A stretch of DNA of 64,000 bases from Lachnospiraceae bacterium. Its GTDB lineage: Bacteria > Bacillota > Clostridia > Lachnospirales > Lachnospiraceae. The notes under the pieces are model-generated. The model did no database searches. It was not told the DNA's origin and was given only the letters and a program-made list of their open reading frames with translations. A program made the position numbers and the translations under genes. Numbering within the stretch: the first letter of the stretch is position 1; every line of letters starts with the position of its first letter. Location of the stretch: contig JAQXVO010000013.1 in the NCBI GenBank assembly GCA_029224965.1, forward strand, positions 54,817 to 118,816. Reading direction: 5' to 3'. Below are positions 25,656-35,595 of the stretch, piece after piece.

Positions 25656-26993
25656 ATGAATGCGATCAAGATTTTTGATAAGAAACTAACTTCCTTTCAG
25701 ATCATCCTGATTGGATTCGCAGGAGTGATATTACTCGGATCACTTGTTCTCATGCTGCCGGTCTCCTCTAAGACAGGTACGGTTACGAGTTTCAGGGATT
25801 CACTTTTTACAGCAACTTCAGCCGTGTGTGTGACGGGTCTTGTAGTAAAGGATACGGCAAGCTATTGGTCATATTTCGGACAGGCTGTGATCCTCGCCCT
25901 CATTCAGATCGGAGGGCTGGGAGTGATCACCGTCGCATCGGTGCTTGCTTTGCTGGCAGGAAAAAAGATCAGCTTCATGCAGAGACAGACAATTCAGAAT
26001 GCCCTCTCAGCGCCACAAATTGGAGGCATGGTAAAGCTTACCAAATTCATAGTCAAGACATCTGTATGTATTGAAATGTCAGGAGCAGCTCTGCTTATGC
26101 CTGTTTTCGTACCAAGATATGGTGCGGAGGGAATATGGATGGCAGTCTTCCATTCTGTATCTGCATTCTGCAATGCAGGCTTTGATCTTATGGGATCGAA
26201 GACGGGAAGGTTCAGTTCTCTGACAGCCTTTTCAGGAAATCTGTATCTGAATCTAATTATTTCCCTCCTCATCATCATAGGCGGCTTAGGATTTCTTGCC
26301 TGGCATGATATCGCGGAGCATGGTCTTAGATTCAGAGAGTACAGTATGCAGACCAAGGTCATACTTGTTACAACCGGAATCCTGATCATTCTTCCGTTTT
26401 TGACGTTTTTTTTAATTGATTTCTCCGGGGAAAAAATGATGGAAAGGGTATGTTCTTCACTGTTTCAGGCAGTCACTCCGAGAACGGCCGGTTTTAATAC
26501 AGCCGATCTAACAAAGATGAGTGAGGCTGGAAGGGCAGTGATCATGATCCTGATGCTGATTGGAGGATCTCCAGGATCGACAGCCGGAGGCATGAAGACT
26601 ACAACGGTAGCTGTCCTTCTTGCAAATTCCGGAGCTGTCTTTGGAAAGAAGAAAAATGCCAAATACTTTAACAGACGGATAGACGATCTCGTGGTAAAGA
26701 ATGCGACAACCATTTTCTTTATGTATTTTGTTCTCTCTATCAGCAGTGCATTGATCATAAGCCTTATAGAAAAGCTTCCCATGGAGAAATGTCTTTTCGA
26801 AACGATCTCAGCTATTGGCACTGTGGGGCTGACGCTAGGAATTACGCCGGGTCTCGGACTCTTATCCCATATGATACTAATTTGTCTGATGTTTTTCGGT
26901 CGTGTTGGCGGTCTTACAATTATCTATGCTGCCGTTTCTCCAAAGGATACAGATATGATGAAATATCCGGTCGGAAATATCACAGTCGGTTAA
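25656..26993 (+). CDS. Trk/Ktr-type potassium uptake channel subunit (TrkH/KtrB)
   Basis: 445-aa integral membrane K+ translocating subunit with the four pseudo-repeats of the SKT superfamily. The first filter-like loop reads TATSAVCVTGLVV, the second SVSAFCNAGFDLMG, the third TPRTAGFNTADL and the fourth ISAIGTVGLTLGI. The conserved Gly in each marks the selectivity filter. At 445 aa it matches the shorter KtrB/NtpJ group rather than enteric TrkH. It is followed by the RCK subunit gene after 15 bp. ATG is preceded by AAAGGAGAGATGATTT. In the same cluster sit a 39-aa membrane peptide and a Kdp-type two-component system. Confidence 0.94.
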   Translation: MNAIKIFDKKLTSFQIILIGFAGVILLGSLVLMLPVSSKTGTVTSFRDSLFTATSAVCVTGLVVKDTASYWSYFGQAVILALIQIGGLGVITVASVLALLAGKKISFMQRQTIQNALSAPQIGGMVKLTKFIVKTSVCIEMSGAALLMPVFVPRYGAEGIWMAVFHSVSAFCNAGFDLMGSKTGRFSSLTAFSGNLYLNLIISLLIIIGGLGFLAWHDIAEHGLRFREYSMQTKVILVTTGILIILPFLTFFLIDFSGEKMMERVCSSLFQAVTPRTAGFNTADLTKMSEAGRAVIMILMLIGGSPGSTAGGMKTTTVAVLLANSGAVFGKKKNAKYFNRRIDDLVVKNATTIFFMYFVLSISSALIISLIEKLPMEKCLFETISAIGTVGLTLGITPGLGLLSHMILICLMFFGRVGGLTIIYAAVSPKDTDMMKYPVGNITVG

Positions 26994-27008
26994 AAAAAGG
27001 AGGAAACT

Positions 27009-27656
27009 TTGAAATCGGTTTTAATCATAGGATTGGGAAATTTTGGATTACAGCTTGCCAAAAAGGTACATGAACTGGGCCACCAGGTACTTGCTATAGA
27101 TAAAAATGAAGAAAGAGTAAATGAATCGCTTCCCTATGTGAACGATGCCATGATCGGTGACAGTACGAATGAGACCTTTCTGAAGTCCCTTGGAATCAAT
27201 AATTTCGACGTATGTATCGTTACGATCGGAAATGATTTTCAAAGCTCACTTGAGACCACTTCACTCTTGAAAGAGCTTGGCGGAAAGCTTGTTATTGCAA
27301 GAGCAAACCGGGAGGTTCAGGAAAAGTTTCTTCTCAGAAACGGCGCTGATCAGGTGGTGAACCCAGAGAAACAGATCGCTAAATGGACGGCAATCCGATA
27401 TACGTCCGATAACATCCTGGATTACATCGAACTCGATGGATCCCATGCGATTCTTGAGGTCCTGATGCCTGATTCGTGGATTGGAAAAAGTGTGAGAGAA
27501 GTGGACATCAGGAAGAAGTACGGAATCAATATCCTGGCGATAAAGGAAAATGAAGAGATGAATCTTAATATTTCACCGGATCTTATATTTAAAGAAGGAG
27601 AAACACTTCTGGTTCTGGGAGAACAGAAATTGATACAGAAATGTTTTCATGTTTAG
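27009..27656 (+). CDS. Potassium channel RCK regulatory subunit (TrkA/KtrA)
   Basis: 215-aa cytosolic gating subunit. The N-terminal Rossmann fold binds nucleotide (VLIIGLGNFGLQLAKKVHEL, then the acidic LAIDKNEERV). The C-terminal RCK_C domain (ILEVLMPDSWIGKSVREVDI to the end) is the usual site for ligands such as c-di-AMP. It starts with TTG, supported by AGGAGGAAACT. It should form a ring on the membrane subunit encoded just upstream. Single-domain length shows a KtrA-like protein, not the duplicated enteric TrkA. Confidence 0.94.
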   Translation: MKSVLIIGLGNFGLQLAKKVHELGHQVLAIDKNEERVNESLPYVNDAMIGDSTNETFLKSLGINNFDVCIVTIGNDFQSSLETTSLLKELGGKLVIARANREVQEKFLLRNGADQVVNPEKQIAKWTAIRYTSDNILDYIELDGSHAILEVLMPDSWIGKSVREVDIRKKYGINILAIKENEEMNLNISPDLIFKEGETLLVLGEQKLIQKCFHV

Positions 27657-27672
27657 AATTGAGGCGGTTATC

Positions 27673-27792
27673 ATGCGCGATGTGCTATTATTGTTAGCAG
27701 TGATTCCTCATTTTATTGCAGGATACTTTCTTATGAAAAAAGTAGACAGATTTCTTGATGAAATTGAGAGGCATAAACATGAAATGTTCTAA
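27673..27792 (+). CDS. 39-aa single-helix membrane peptide in the K+ uptake operon
   Basis: Small frame: MRDVLLLLAVIPHFIAGYFL forms one transmembrane helix with a C-terminal charged tail MKKVDRFLDEIERHKHEMF. GAGGCGG lies 6 bases before the ATG. It sits 16 bp after the RCK gene and 98 bp before the Kdp-type kinase gene. Size and layout recall accessory peptides such as KdpF in the Kdp ATPase, but the sequence is not recognisably KdpF. It may stabilise the channel or link it to the sensor kinase; this is inference from position. Confidence 0.6.
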   Translation: MRDVLLLLAVIPHFIAGYFLMKKVDRFLDEIERHKHEMF

Positions 27793-27890
27793 GCCTGTCC
27801 GGTGATTATGAGATAAAATGGAAAGGCGGGCTGGAGGCTGATCCGGAATCGAACCTGTACCGAAAGACTCATGCTTTATGGAGGGATAAT

Positions 27891-29879
27891 GTGGATTCGG
27901 TAAAAAAGAGAGAGCATGTGCTCGTATGTATTTCGCCGTCTCCGACGAACAAGAGGATTGTCGATGAGGCATATGGACTTGCTCATGCATTTAATGCCCA
28001 GTTTACAGCCCTGTATGTTCAGATATCGGAAAAAGACGGGCTGGATGAAGATGATGAGAAACGCCTGAGGGACAATATTAAATATGCAGAAGATAAAGGC
28101 GCTGACATTACAACCCTTGTTGGTGACAATTTATCTGTTCAGATTGCTGAATTCGCAAGGATTTCCGGCGTGACTAAGATTGTTGTAGGGAGAAGCAGAG
28201 AAAAGGAGCACAGATTCAGCAGAAAGCAGACCTTTATCGAACAGCTGATCACCCTTGTCCCGGATATCAATATCTACATCATCCCTGATTCCAGAGCAGA
28301 AATCAAGAAAGCCGGAAGCAGCAGTTTCGTGGAGCAGATTCTGCCTTCGTGGAAAGATCTCCTGATCACGGCTGGACTTTTGGCTGCAATGACATTGCTG
28401 GGAAGTCTTTTCTATAGATTTGGATTCACAGAGGCAAATATCATAACCGTCTATATACTGGGTGTCCTTTTAGACGCGATTTATACAAAAAGCCATATGT
28501 GCAATGTCATCAGTTCTCTTGGCAGTGTACTACTTTTTAATTACTTCTTTACAGAACCAAGACTGACTTTTCATGCCTATGAACCAGGCTATTATGTTAC
28601 ATTTTTCATAATGCTCACTGCATCGCTGCTGACCGGATCTCTGGCCAACAGGCTGAAAAACATTGCAAGTGAATCTGCAAAAACCGCATACCGTACCAAA
28701 GTGCTCTTTGATACAAACCAGCTTCTGCAGCAGAGCAGAACAGAAGAGGAAGTCTTAAAGATCTCGGCCAGTCAGGTAAATCTCCTTCTGGGCAGAGATG
28801 TGATCATATTTCCTGTTAAAGAGGATCAAATTTTAGGCGGCTACCTTTATACGAACGATAAGCAGGGCAGTAAAATCAGCCACATGGATGATTCTGAAGC
28901 AGAAGTCATCCGATGGGTACTCAGAAATCAGAAGAAGGCAGGTTCGACTACAAAAGTTTTCCCCAAAGCCAAGTGCCTTTATCTTGCCATAAGAATCAAT
29001 GGAACTGTCTATGGCATCATGGGAATAAGGATTGGGGAAAGTGCTTTGAAGACCTTTGAAAACAGCATTCTTCTGTCTATCCTGGGAGAATGTGCCCTGG
29101 CACTTGAAAATCTGAATAATGCAAGACAGAAAGAGGAAGCCGCCCTTCTCGCAGAAAATGAGAAACTGAGAGCAAATCTGTTAAGATCGATATCTCACGA
29201 TCTAAGGACTCCGCTTACATCCATTTCAGGTAACGCCAGCAATCTTTACTATCATTATAAAGAACTGAATGACGAGACACGGCAGCAGATTTTTTCCGAT
29301 ATTTATGACGATTCGGAGTGGCTGATCAATCTGGTCGAAAATCTGCTTTCAATAACCAGAATTGAAAATGGTCAGATGAGAATCCATACCTCCTGTGAGC
29401 TCGTGAGTGATATTATAGATGAAGCTTTGAAGCATATTGACAGAAACAGCTGCTTTCATAATATCAAAATCAAGGCCGGATCTGACATGCTGTTTGCAGA
29501 AATGGATCCCCGGCTGATCATCCAGGTGATCATAAACATTGTGAATAATGCCATTAAATATACCGATAAGGGTTCTGATATCGTGCTCGAATACGGGGAA
29601 AAGGGCAAAAATATCTTCGTAAGTATCAGCGATAACGGGCCCGGTATGGATGATCAGACCAAGGCACATGCCTTTGACATGTTTTATACAGGGAAAAATA
29701 CAATCTCCGACAGCAGTCGAAGTCTGGGCCTTGGATTGGCTCTATGTAAATCAGTGATCGAAGCGCATGGCGGCAGAATCGATCTAAAGGACAACCATCC
29801 TACGGGATGTATCTTTACATTTTATCTTAAAAAGAAGGAAGTTGACCTGAATGAACAAATTCCAGATATTAATCGTTGA
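27891..29879 (+). CDS. KdpD-like sensor histidine kinase lacking the N-terminal KdpD domain
   Basis: 662 aa against about 890 for full KdpD. It begins directly with the universal-stress-protein-like domain (VLVCISPSPTNKRIVDEAYG, VVGRSREKEHRFS). Then come four helices (about 157-255, DUF4118 type), a GAF-like region (270-405), the dimerisation domain with phospho-acceptor His436 in SISHDLRTPLTS, and an ATPase domain (NIVNNAIKYT, SDNGPGM, GLGLALCKSVIEAHGG). The missing part normally carries the Walker-containing KdpD domain. GTG start with GGAGGGATAAT upstream. The regulator gene overlaps its end by 29 bp. Probably senses K+, turgor or c-di-AMP and controls the adjacent channel genes. Confidence 0.9.
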   Translation: MDSVKKREHVLVCISPSPTNKRIVDEAYGLAHAFNAQFTALYVQISEKDGLDEDDEKRLRDNIKYAEDKGADITTLVGDNLSVQIAEFARISGVTKIVVGRSREKEHRFSRKQTFIEQLITLVPDINIYIIPDSRAEIKKAGSSSFVEQILPSWKDLLITAGLLAAMTLLGSLFYRFGFTEANIITVYILGVLLDAIYTKSHMCNVISSLGSVLLFNYFFTEPRLTFHAYEPGYYVTFFIMLTASLLTGSLANRLKNIASESAKTAYRTKVLFDTNQLLQQSRTEEEVLKISASQVNLLLGRDVIIFPVKEDQILGGYLYTNDKQGSKISHMDDSEAEVIRWVLRNQKKAGSTTKVFPKAKCLYLAIRINGTVYGIMGIRIGESALKTFENSILLSILGECALALENLNNARQKEEAALLAENEKLRANLLRSISHDLRTPLTSISGNASNLYYHYKELNDETRQQIFSDIYDDSEWLINLVENLLSITRIENGQMRIHTSCELVSDIIDEALKHIDRNSCFHNIKIKAGSDMLFAEMDPRLIIQVIINIVNNAIKYTDKGSDIVLEYGEKGKNIFVSISDNGPGMDDQTKAHAFDMFYTGKNTISDSSRSLGLGLALCKSVIEAHGGRIDLKDNHPTGCIFTFYLKKKEVDLNEQIPDINR

Positions 29880-30579
29880 GGATGATCCTCCCATCAGGAA
29901 TCTGATCGCGACCACGTTAAAGACGCATGATTATCGCTACATAACAGCTTCAAACGGTGAAGAGGCGATCATGCAGGCATCTACCTATAATCCAGATGTC
30001 ATGTTTCTTGACCTCGGCCTCCCGGATATGGATGGAGTCTCTGTGATAAAGAAAGTCAGAGAGTGGTCCGTTATGCCGATTATTGTAATCAGTGCGAGGT
30101 CAGAGGACTCAGATAAGATTGAGGCTCTTGACGCCGGAGCAGATGATTACCTGACGAAGCCTTTTTCTGTAGAGGAACTTCTGGCAAGACTTCGTGTTAT
30201 GCAGAGAAGGATTGCCCTTCTTAATTCTGACGGTGAAAACGGATCCGGAGCCATCTACAGGAATGGCAATCTGAAGATAGATTATGCTGCAGGTTGCGCC
30301 AGTATAGGTGATCAGGAGCTCAAACTGACTCCGATCGAATATAAGCTTCTCTGTCTTCTTGCGAAAAATACAGGAAAGGTTCTTACCCATACTTATATCA
30401 CCCAGCATATCTGGGGCAGTGCATGGGAAGGAAATCTGGCTTCCTTAAGAGTATTTATGGCTACCTTGAGAAAGAAGCTCGAACAATATGACGATTCGGT
30501 TCAATACATACAGACACATGTAGGAATAGGCTACAGACTTCTAAAGGTAGATGTAAATCATCACGAAGGAAATCAATGA
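29851..30579 (+). CDS. Response regulator, KdpE-like (OmpR family)
   Basis: 242 aa. Receiver domain with ILIVEDDPPIRNLI, phospho-acceptor Asp54 in MFLDLGLPDMDG, and YLTKPFSVEELLAR. The winged-helix domain reads ELKLTPIEYKLLCLLAKNTG, with THTYITQHIWG and SLRVFMATLRKKLE, the KdpE pattern. Its start lies inside the kinase gene (29-bp overlap), giving tight coupling. No kdpFABC operon is present in the window, so the likely target is the Trk/Ktr operon upstream; that is inference. Confidence 0.93.
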   Translation: MNKFQILIVEDDPPIRNLIATTLKTHDYRYITASNGEEAIMQASTYNPDVMFLDLGLPDMDGVSVIKKVREWSVMPIIVISARSEDSDKIEALDAGADDYLTKPFSVEELLARLRVMQRRIALLNSDGENGSGAIYRNGNLKIDYAAGCASIGDQELKLTPIEYKLLCLLAKNTGKVLTHTYITQHIWGSAWEGNLASLRVFMATLRKKLEQYDDSVQYIQTHVGIGYRLLKVDVNHHEGNQ

Positions 30580-30795
30580 ACCAGGAAGTTCCGTCAATGC
30601 GCAATGCAGCTGCAGGAAGCGGCAGCGGTTTTTCACATATAGAACAAATAGATTGTATAGATTAGATAGATTTTCGTACTGACAACAAACCTATATTTTA
30701 CCCGATTTTATTCAATCGTAAAGAGTCTAGAAGGAGCCGTATTACAGCATCCCAATGCACTTCTCACTCCATGCGATCCTGCTCATTCCGACCTG

Positions 30796-32058
<1,263 letters not shown>

Positions 32059-32074
32059 AAAGCAGTTCCTTTCA

Positions 32075-33325
32075 TTAATAAAGAATTCTCTCGACAATGG
32101 ACCGCTGGGATTTCCTGGTGGTCTTGTTCCCGACATAACCGGTCTTCGAATACGGGAAAGCGATGAGATCACTGTTCTTCAGACCGGAGACAATCAGAAT
32201 CGTACCGGGATCCATGGTTTTCTGCGTTTCCACATAGACCTTTTCCAGACGGCCCTTCCGGCTGACCAGGCAGTAGGAACCCTTTTTATCCTTCCGCACA
32301 TAGCCCCGGCTCAGGGCAGATGTCTTCTTACTGCTGATCCGAGAAATGGATACGCCGTCATCGGGATTGAAACCATTTCCATCCTTCAGATAGGCATCGA
32401 ATTCATAATAGGATACGTTATTGATGGAGGAATACTGAGGCGTATTTTCGTCCGTAGACGGGAAGTCGGAAATATAGGTAACGGTCGCCTTGGAATTCGA
32501 ATCATTCATATAATTCGTGACCTTGATCTGATCTCCGGTCTTGATTTTATTCTTAGTAAATTCATCGACATAGCCCCTGACGGCAGTTCCAGTCTCGGAA
32601 CTGATCGTGATAAAGGGAGTTCCGGAGGAAACCGAAGTCTCGGCATCATGAATGGATGCGATCTTTCCATCGACCAGAGCCTTGACTGTGCAGTCATCGA
32701 TCTGCTGCTGAAGGGACTGGAGGTCGATTTTAGCGGAATTAATGCTCTGCTGGAGATTATTGATGTCCTCGGTCGTACTTTTGATCAGTTCGGCCTTTTC
32801 TTCTTCGGTGACGGTGTTGGGATTAACAACCTCGGATTCGTCGGAAGGGATGGTATCATCTCCTTCTGACTGGGTGGTTTCATCCTGATCATCGATATCT
32901 GTATTCGTATCCTCTTTTACTGGCTTCAGGCCTTTGTAATAGGCGAGAAGCTTGTTCTGGATGTCCAGCTGAGCGGTGGAAGAGGAGATAACCTCATTCT
33001 GAGCATTGAGCTGGCTGGTCAGATCGTCGGCATTGTAGGAGAAGAGGCGGTCGCCCTTTTTCACCGTATCGCCGGCCTTGACATAGACCTGTCCGACCGT
33101 TTTTTCCGGATCCAGAGTAATAGACTGGGCGTTTTCATTGGTTACTGTTCCGTCCAGAGTGTCTGAGAAATCATCCCCGGACATCTTCAGATCGGAAAAA
33201 GTCTGAACATAGGCATAAGAACGCTGCCTCTGGATCGAAACCATTTTTACAATGAGAAAAATGACCAGAACAGCGACAATGCAGAGAAAGATAAAGAGTT
33301 TTTTATGCTTTCGAAGGATCTTCAT
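32075..33325 (-). CDS. HlyD/MacA-type membrane fusion (adaptor) protein, second copy
   Basis: 416 aa with an N-terminal anchor helix (FIFLCIVAVLVIFLIVKMVS). Then come barrel-sandwich and lipoyl-like halves (VGQVYVKAGDTVKKGDRLFS and VKALVDGKIASIHDAE) around a coiled coil (about 165-215) that includes an acidic insertion rich in Asp/Glu/Thr. A beta-barrel domain follows. Its start overlaps the ATPase gene by 23 bp. In Gram-positive cells such adaptors extend the permease toward the wall. It differs clearly from the adaptor encoded at the head of the operon (33998-35017). Confidence 0.88.
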   Translation of the reverse strand: MKILRKHKKLFIFLCIVAVLVIFLIVKMVSIQRQRSYAYVQTFSDLKMSGDDFSDTLDGTVTNENAQSITLDPEKTVGQVYVKAGDTVKKGDRLFSYNADDLTSQLNAQNEVISSSTAQLDIQNKLLAYYKGLKPVKEDTNTDIDDQDETTQSEGDDTIPSDESEVVNPNTVTEEEKAELIKSTTEDINNLQQSINSAKIDLQSLQQQIDDCTVKALVDGKIASIHDAETSVSSGTPFITISSETGTAVRGYVDEFTKNKIKTGDQIKVTNYMNDSNSKATVTYISDFPSTDENTPQYSSINNVSYYEFDAYLKDGNGFNPDDGVSISRISSKKTSALSRGYVRKDKKGSYCLVSRKGRLEKVYVETQKTMDPGTILIVSGLKNSDLIAFPYSKTGYVGNKTTRKSQRSIVERILY

Positions 33326-34001
33326 TTTCTACCTCCTCTGCCTTGATAATTCTTCCGTCGATGATGTGAATGGTTTTCTGGGCATGCTTTGCGATATTGG
33401 CGTCATGGGTAATCATGATGATGGTGATCCCGCTTTCGTTCAGCTCGGAGAAGAGATCCATGATCTCAGCGCCCGATTTCTGGTCCAGGGCTCCGGTCGG
33501 TTCATCCGCCAGGATGATCGATGGCTTGTTAATAATGGCACGGGCAATAGCAACACGCTGTTTCTGGCCGCCCGAAAGCTGGTTGGGAAGGTGATTCACC
33601 CGATCCTTCAGACCGACCCGCTCCAGAGCTGCCTCTGCAATGTCCCGCCTTTCCTTTCTGGGAACTTTCGCGTACATCAGTGGAAGGACAACGTTGCTTA
33701 AGGCCGATTCCTTGGGAAGAAGTTCAAAATTCTGAAAGACGAAACCGATCTTTGTGGCCCGGATATCTGCCAGCTTATTTTCGCTCATTTTCCCCACATC
33801 CATGCCATCGAGAAGATAGGTCCCGGCCGTCGGCATATCCAGACAGCCGATAATGTTCATAAGTGTTGATTTTCCGGAACCGGAAGGGCCCATGATCGAG
33901 AGATACTCGCCATCCGATACAGAGAGAGAAATATCATGAAGAACCGGAACCGGATTGGTATCGAGCTGATAGCTTTTATCAATATGGCTGAGTTCTATCA
34001 T
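33303..34001 (-). CDS. ABC exporter ATPase (MacB/LolD type)
   Basis: 232-aa ATPase: Walker [11 protein letters not shown]-loop FQNFELLP, signature LSGGQKQR, Walker [13 protein letters not shown], and the switch His in ITHDANIA. It lies between two adaptor genes, overlapping the downstream one by 23 bp and the upstream one by 4 bp. It energises the permease at the end of the operon. Paralogous to the Bce-type ATPase at 16169, but with a different partner set. Confidence 0.95.
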   Translation of the reverse strand: MIELSHIDKSYQLDTNPVPVLHDISLSVSDGEYLSIMGPSGSGKSTLMNIIGCLDMPTAGTYLLDGMDVGKMSENKLADIRATKIGFVFQNFELLPKESALSNVVLPLMYAKVPRKERRDIAEAALERVGLKDRVNHLPNQLSGGQKQRVAIARAIINKPSIILADEPTGALDQKSGAEIMDLFSELNESGITIIMITHDANIAKHAQKTIHIIDGRIIKAEEVENEDPSKA

Positions 34002-35017
34002 TGTTCTACCTCTGTATTTCCGTCTGCAGTATTTCCGCTGTCTGCTGTTCCTTCTGATGTAGATATACTTCCTTCTGCAGTTCCTTCGGTAATATCTGCT
34101 GAATCATCTGTTTCGGGTTCTACAAAAACATGCTGGCCGACGATCAGACCGTCCGGATTATCAATAGATACATAGAAATAATATTTGGAGGCCGGCGTAT
34201 TGCTATTCTCACTGTCGGACGAATCCGTACCGGAGTTTCCATTGTCGGCCGTCGATTTGGTATCGATTTTAGTGATTTTTCCGGTGTATTCCTTGTCATT
34301 GACACGGGTTGTGATCTTCGCAGCCATGCCTTCCTTCAAGGAACCTACATTCAATTCATCTACTGTTGCCTTTATCCGAAAGGTGGTGTCGGACAGGATA
34401 GTGATAAAGGAGCCGTCAGAAGATGCCGATCCGGTAGCAACCTTCGATACAATACCGTCAATCGGAGAGGTTACGGTGGAAGAGGAGATCTTCTTATTTA
34501 AGGAATCAATTTCTGCCTGCTTAGTCTGCTGATCCAGTTTCGCCTGCTTCATCTGAGAGGTCAGGTCCTGAATCTGCGAATCATACTGAAGCTTCATATC
34601 AGCGGAAGCGGCTGCCTTCTGCTTGGTCAGATCGGTGATTTGATCCTGGCAGGACTTGATGGTCTCGCTATAGCCCTGGATTTCCAGCTGATCCTGCTGT
34701 ACCTGGAGAGAGTAATCCTTGCTCTGGTAGGTGAAAAGCTTCTGACCTGCTGTGACGGTATCACCGACTTTAACATCGATAGATTCGACCGTCCGGTCCG
34801 AATCCAGATTGATGTTATAGGACTGTTCCGGTTCGATCACACCAGCATAAAGGGTCTTATCTTCAATCGTATCATCCGAACCGTAATCATCAATGAGACC
34901 TGTATCGGATGAAGCCGAATTGCCGGATCTTTTCTTCAGGAAAAACACAAGGAGAAGTGCTGCCAGAGCAAGGCAGACGATGAGAATGATAATGATACGT
35001 TTCTTATGTTTTTTCAT
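33998..35017 (-). CDS. HlyD/MacA-type membrane fusion (adaptor) protein, first copy
   Basis: 339 aa. N-terminal anchor helix (RIIIILIVCLALAALLLVFF), then the lipoyl half (VESIDVKVGDTVTAGQKLFT), a Lys/Gln-rich coiled coil (about 115-180), the second lipoyl half (TSPIDGIVSKVATGSASSDG) and a beta-barrel domain. A Ser/Thr/Glu-rich tail of about 40 residues follows and could span the cell wall. The start has AAAGGAGCAATT upstream; the longer frame lacks a ribosome site. First gene of the exporter operon; the stop overlaps the ATPase gene start (ATGA). Confidence 0.88.
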   Translation of the reverse strand: MKKHKKRIIIILIVCLALAALLLVFFLKKRSGNSASSDTGLIDDYGSDDTIEDKTLYAGVIEPEQSYNINLDSDRTVESIDVKVGDTVTAGQKLFTYQSKDYSLQVQQDQLEIQGYSETIKSCQDQITDLTKQKAAASADMKLQYDSQIQDLTSQMKQAKLDQQTKQAEIDSLNKKISSSTVTSPIDGIVSKVATGSASSDGSFITILSDTTFRIKATVDELNVGSLKEGMAAKITTRVNDKEYTGKITKIDTKSTADNGNSGTDSSDSENSNTPASKYYFYVSIDNPDGLIVGQHVFVEPETDDSADITEGTAEGSISTSEGTADSGNTADGNTEVEQ

Positions 35018-35461
35018 AATTGCTCCTTTTCCTGTCAAACATAATTCGGATTTGAATGCAGCTGTTAATAGATGGTTTCGCCTGGCAAAACATAAGGCAT
35101 TTCCTAAAAGGGCTTTCCATACAGTGGCCATATGAAACAGCTCTTTCTTATGAATCGTATGATACCTATGTCATATTTGCACTTCTGTTCTATCTGTATC
35201 AGTTATACTATTACAGTTGTTTCGCGTCAAGAAGATTCCGATAGAAACCAGGGAAAAATCAATCATTAAAAATACCTTAGATATCATAGTTTGTCAGGAT
35301 AATTATACCCGGATTTTAAATATGAAATGGATGACTGTAGGAATCTTAATGCAATCTTAAGAATCACAGAAGTATCATAGGGATATTGCAATCGCAAATG
35401 AAAAAAGTTATAGTTAAAGAAGCCTAACGCATATGGATTAAAATACTTCATATGGATTAAA
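35018..35461. other. Promoter region of the exporter operon and AT-rich spacer
   Basis: 444-bp AT-rich region upstream of the divergently read exporter operon. No riboswitch or strong hairpin was seen. An exact duplication of CATATGGATTAAAA (35430-35443 and 35449-35462) lies at its right end, next to the relic below. Confidence 0.5.
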
Positions 35462-35575
35462 AAGACTGCTCAGGAAAATGGACTCCTGGATAATGCCAAA
35501 AGCAATGGCGAGACGATTCTGACTTCCATGATTCATCAGACACTTGGATCGGATTATACTGTGAACTTTAAATAA
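35462..35575 (+). pseudogene. C-terminal gene relic (DUF4230-like tail)
   Basis: An open stretch without a start codon reads KTAQENGLLDNAKSNGETIL then TSMIHQTLGSDYTVNFK and TAA. This helical tail plus strand ending is like that of DUF4230 proteins. Everything upstream is missing, and the TAA sits 20 bp before the feoAB start. Assignment is tentative. Confidence 0.45.
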
Positions 35576-35595
35576 CATTTTTGAAAGGACTGAAA

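Noticed and set aside
25656..26993. Potassium gene considered as KdpA
   Set aside because: Length and filter-loop sequences fit the TrkH/KtrB group, and no KdpB-type ATPase follows.
27793..27890. Possible riboswitch or leader between the 39-aa peptide and the Kdp-type kinase
   Set aside because: Only 98 bp, with no stable hairpin or known motif seen.
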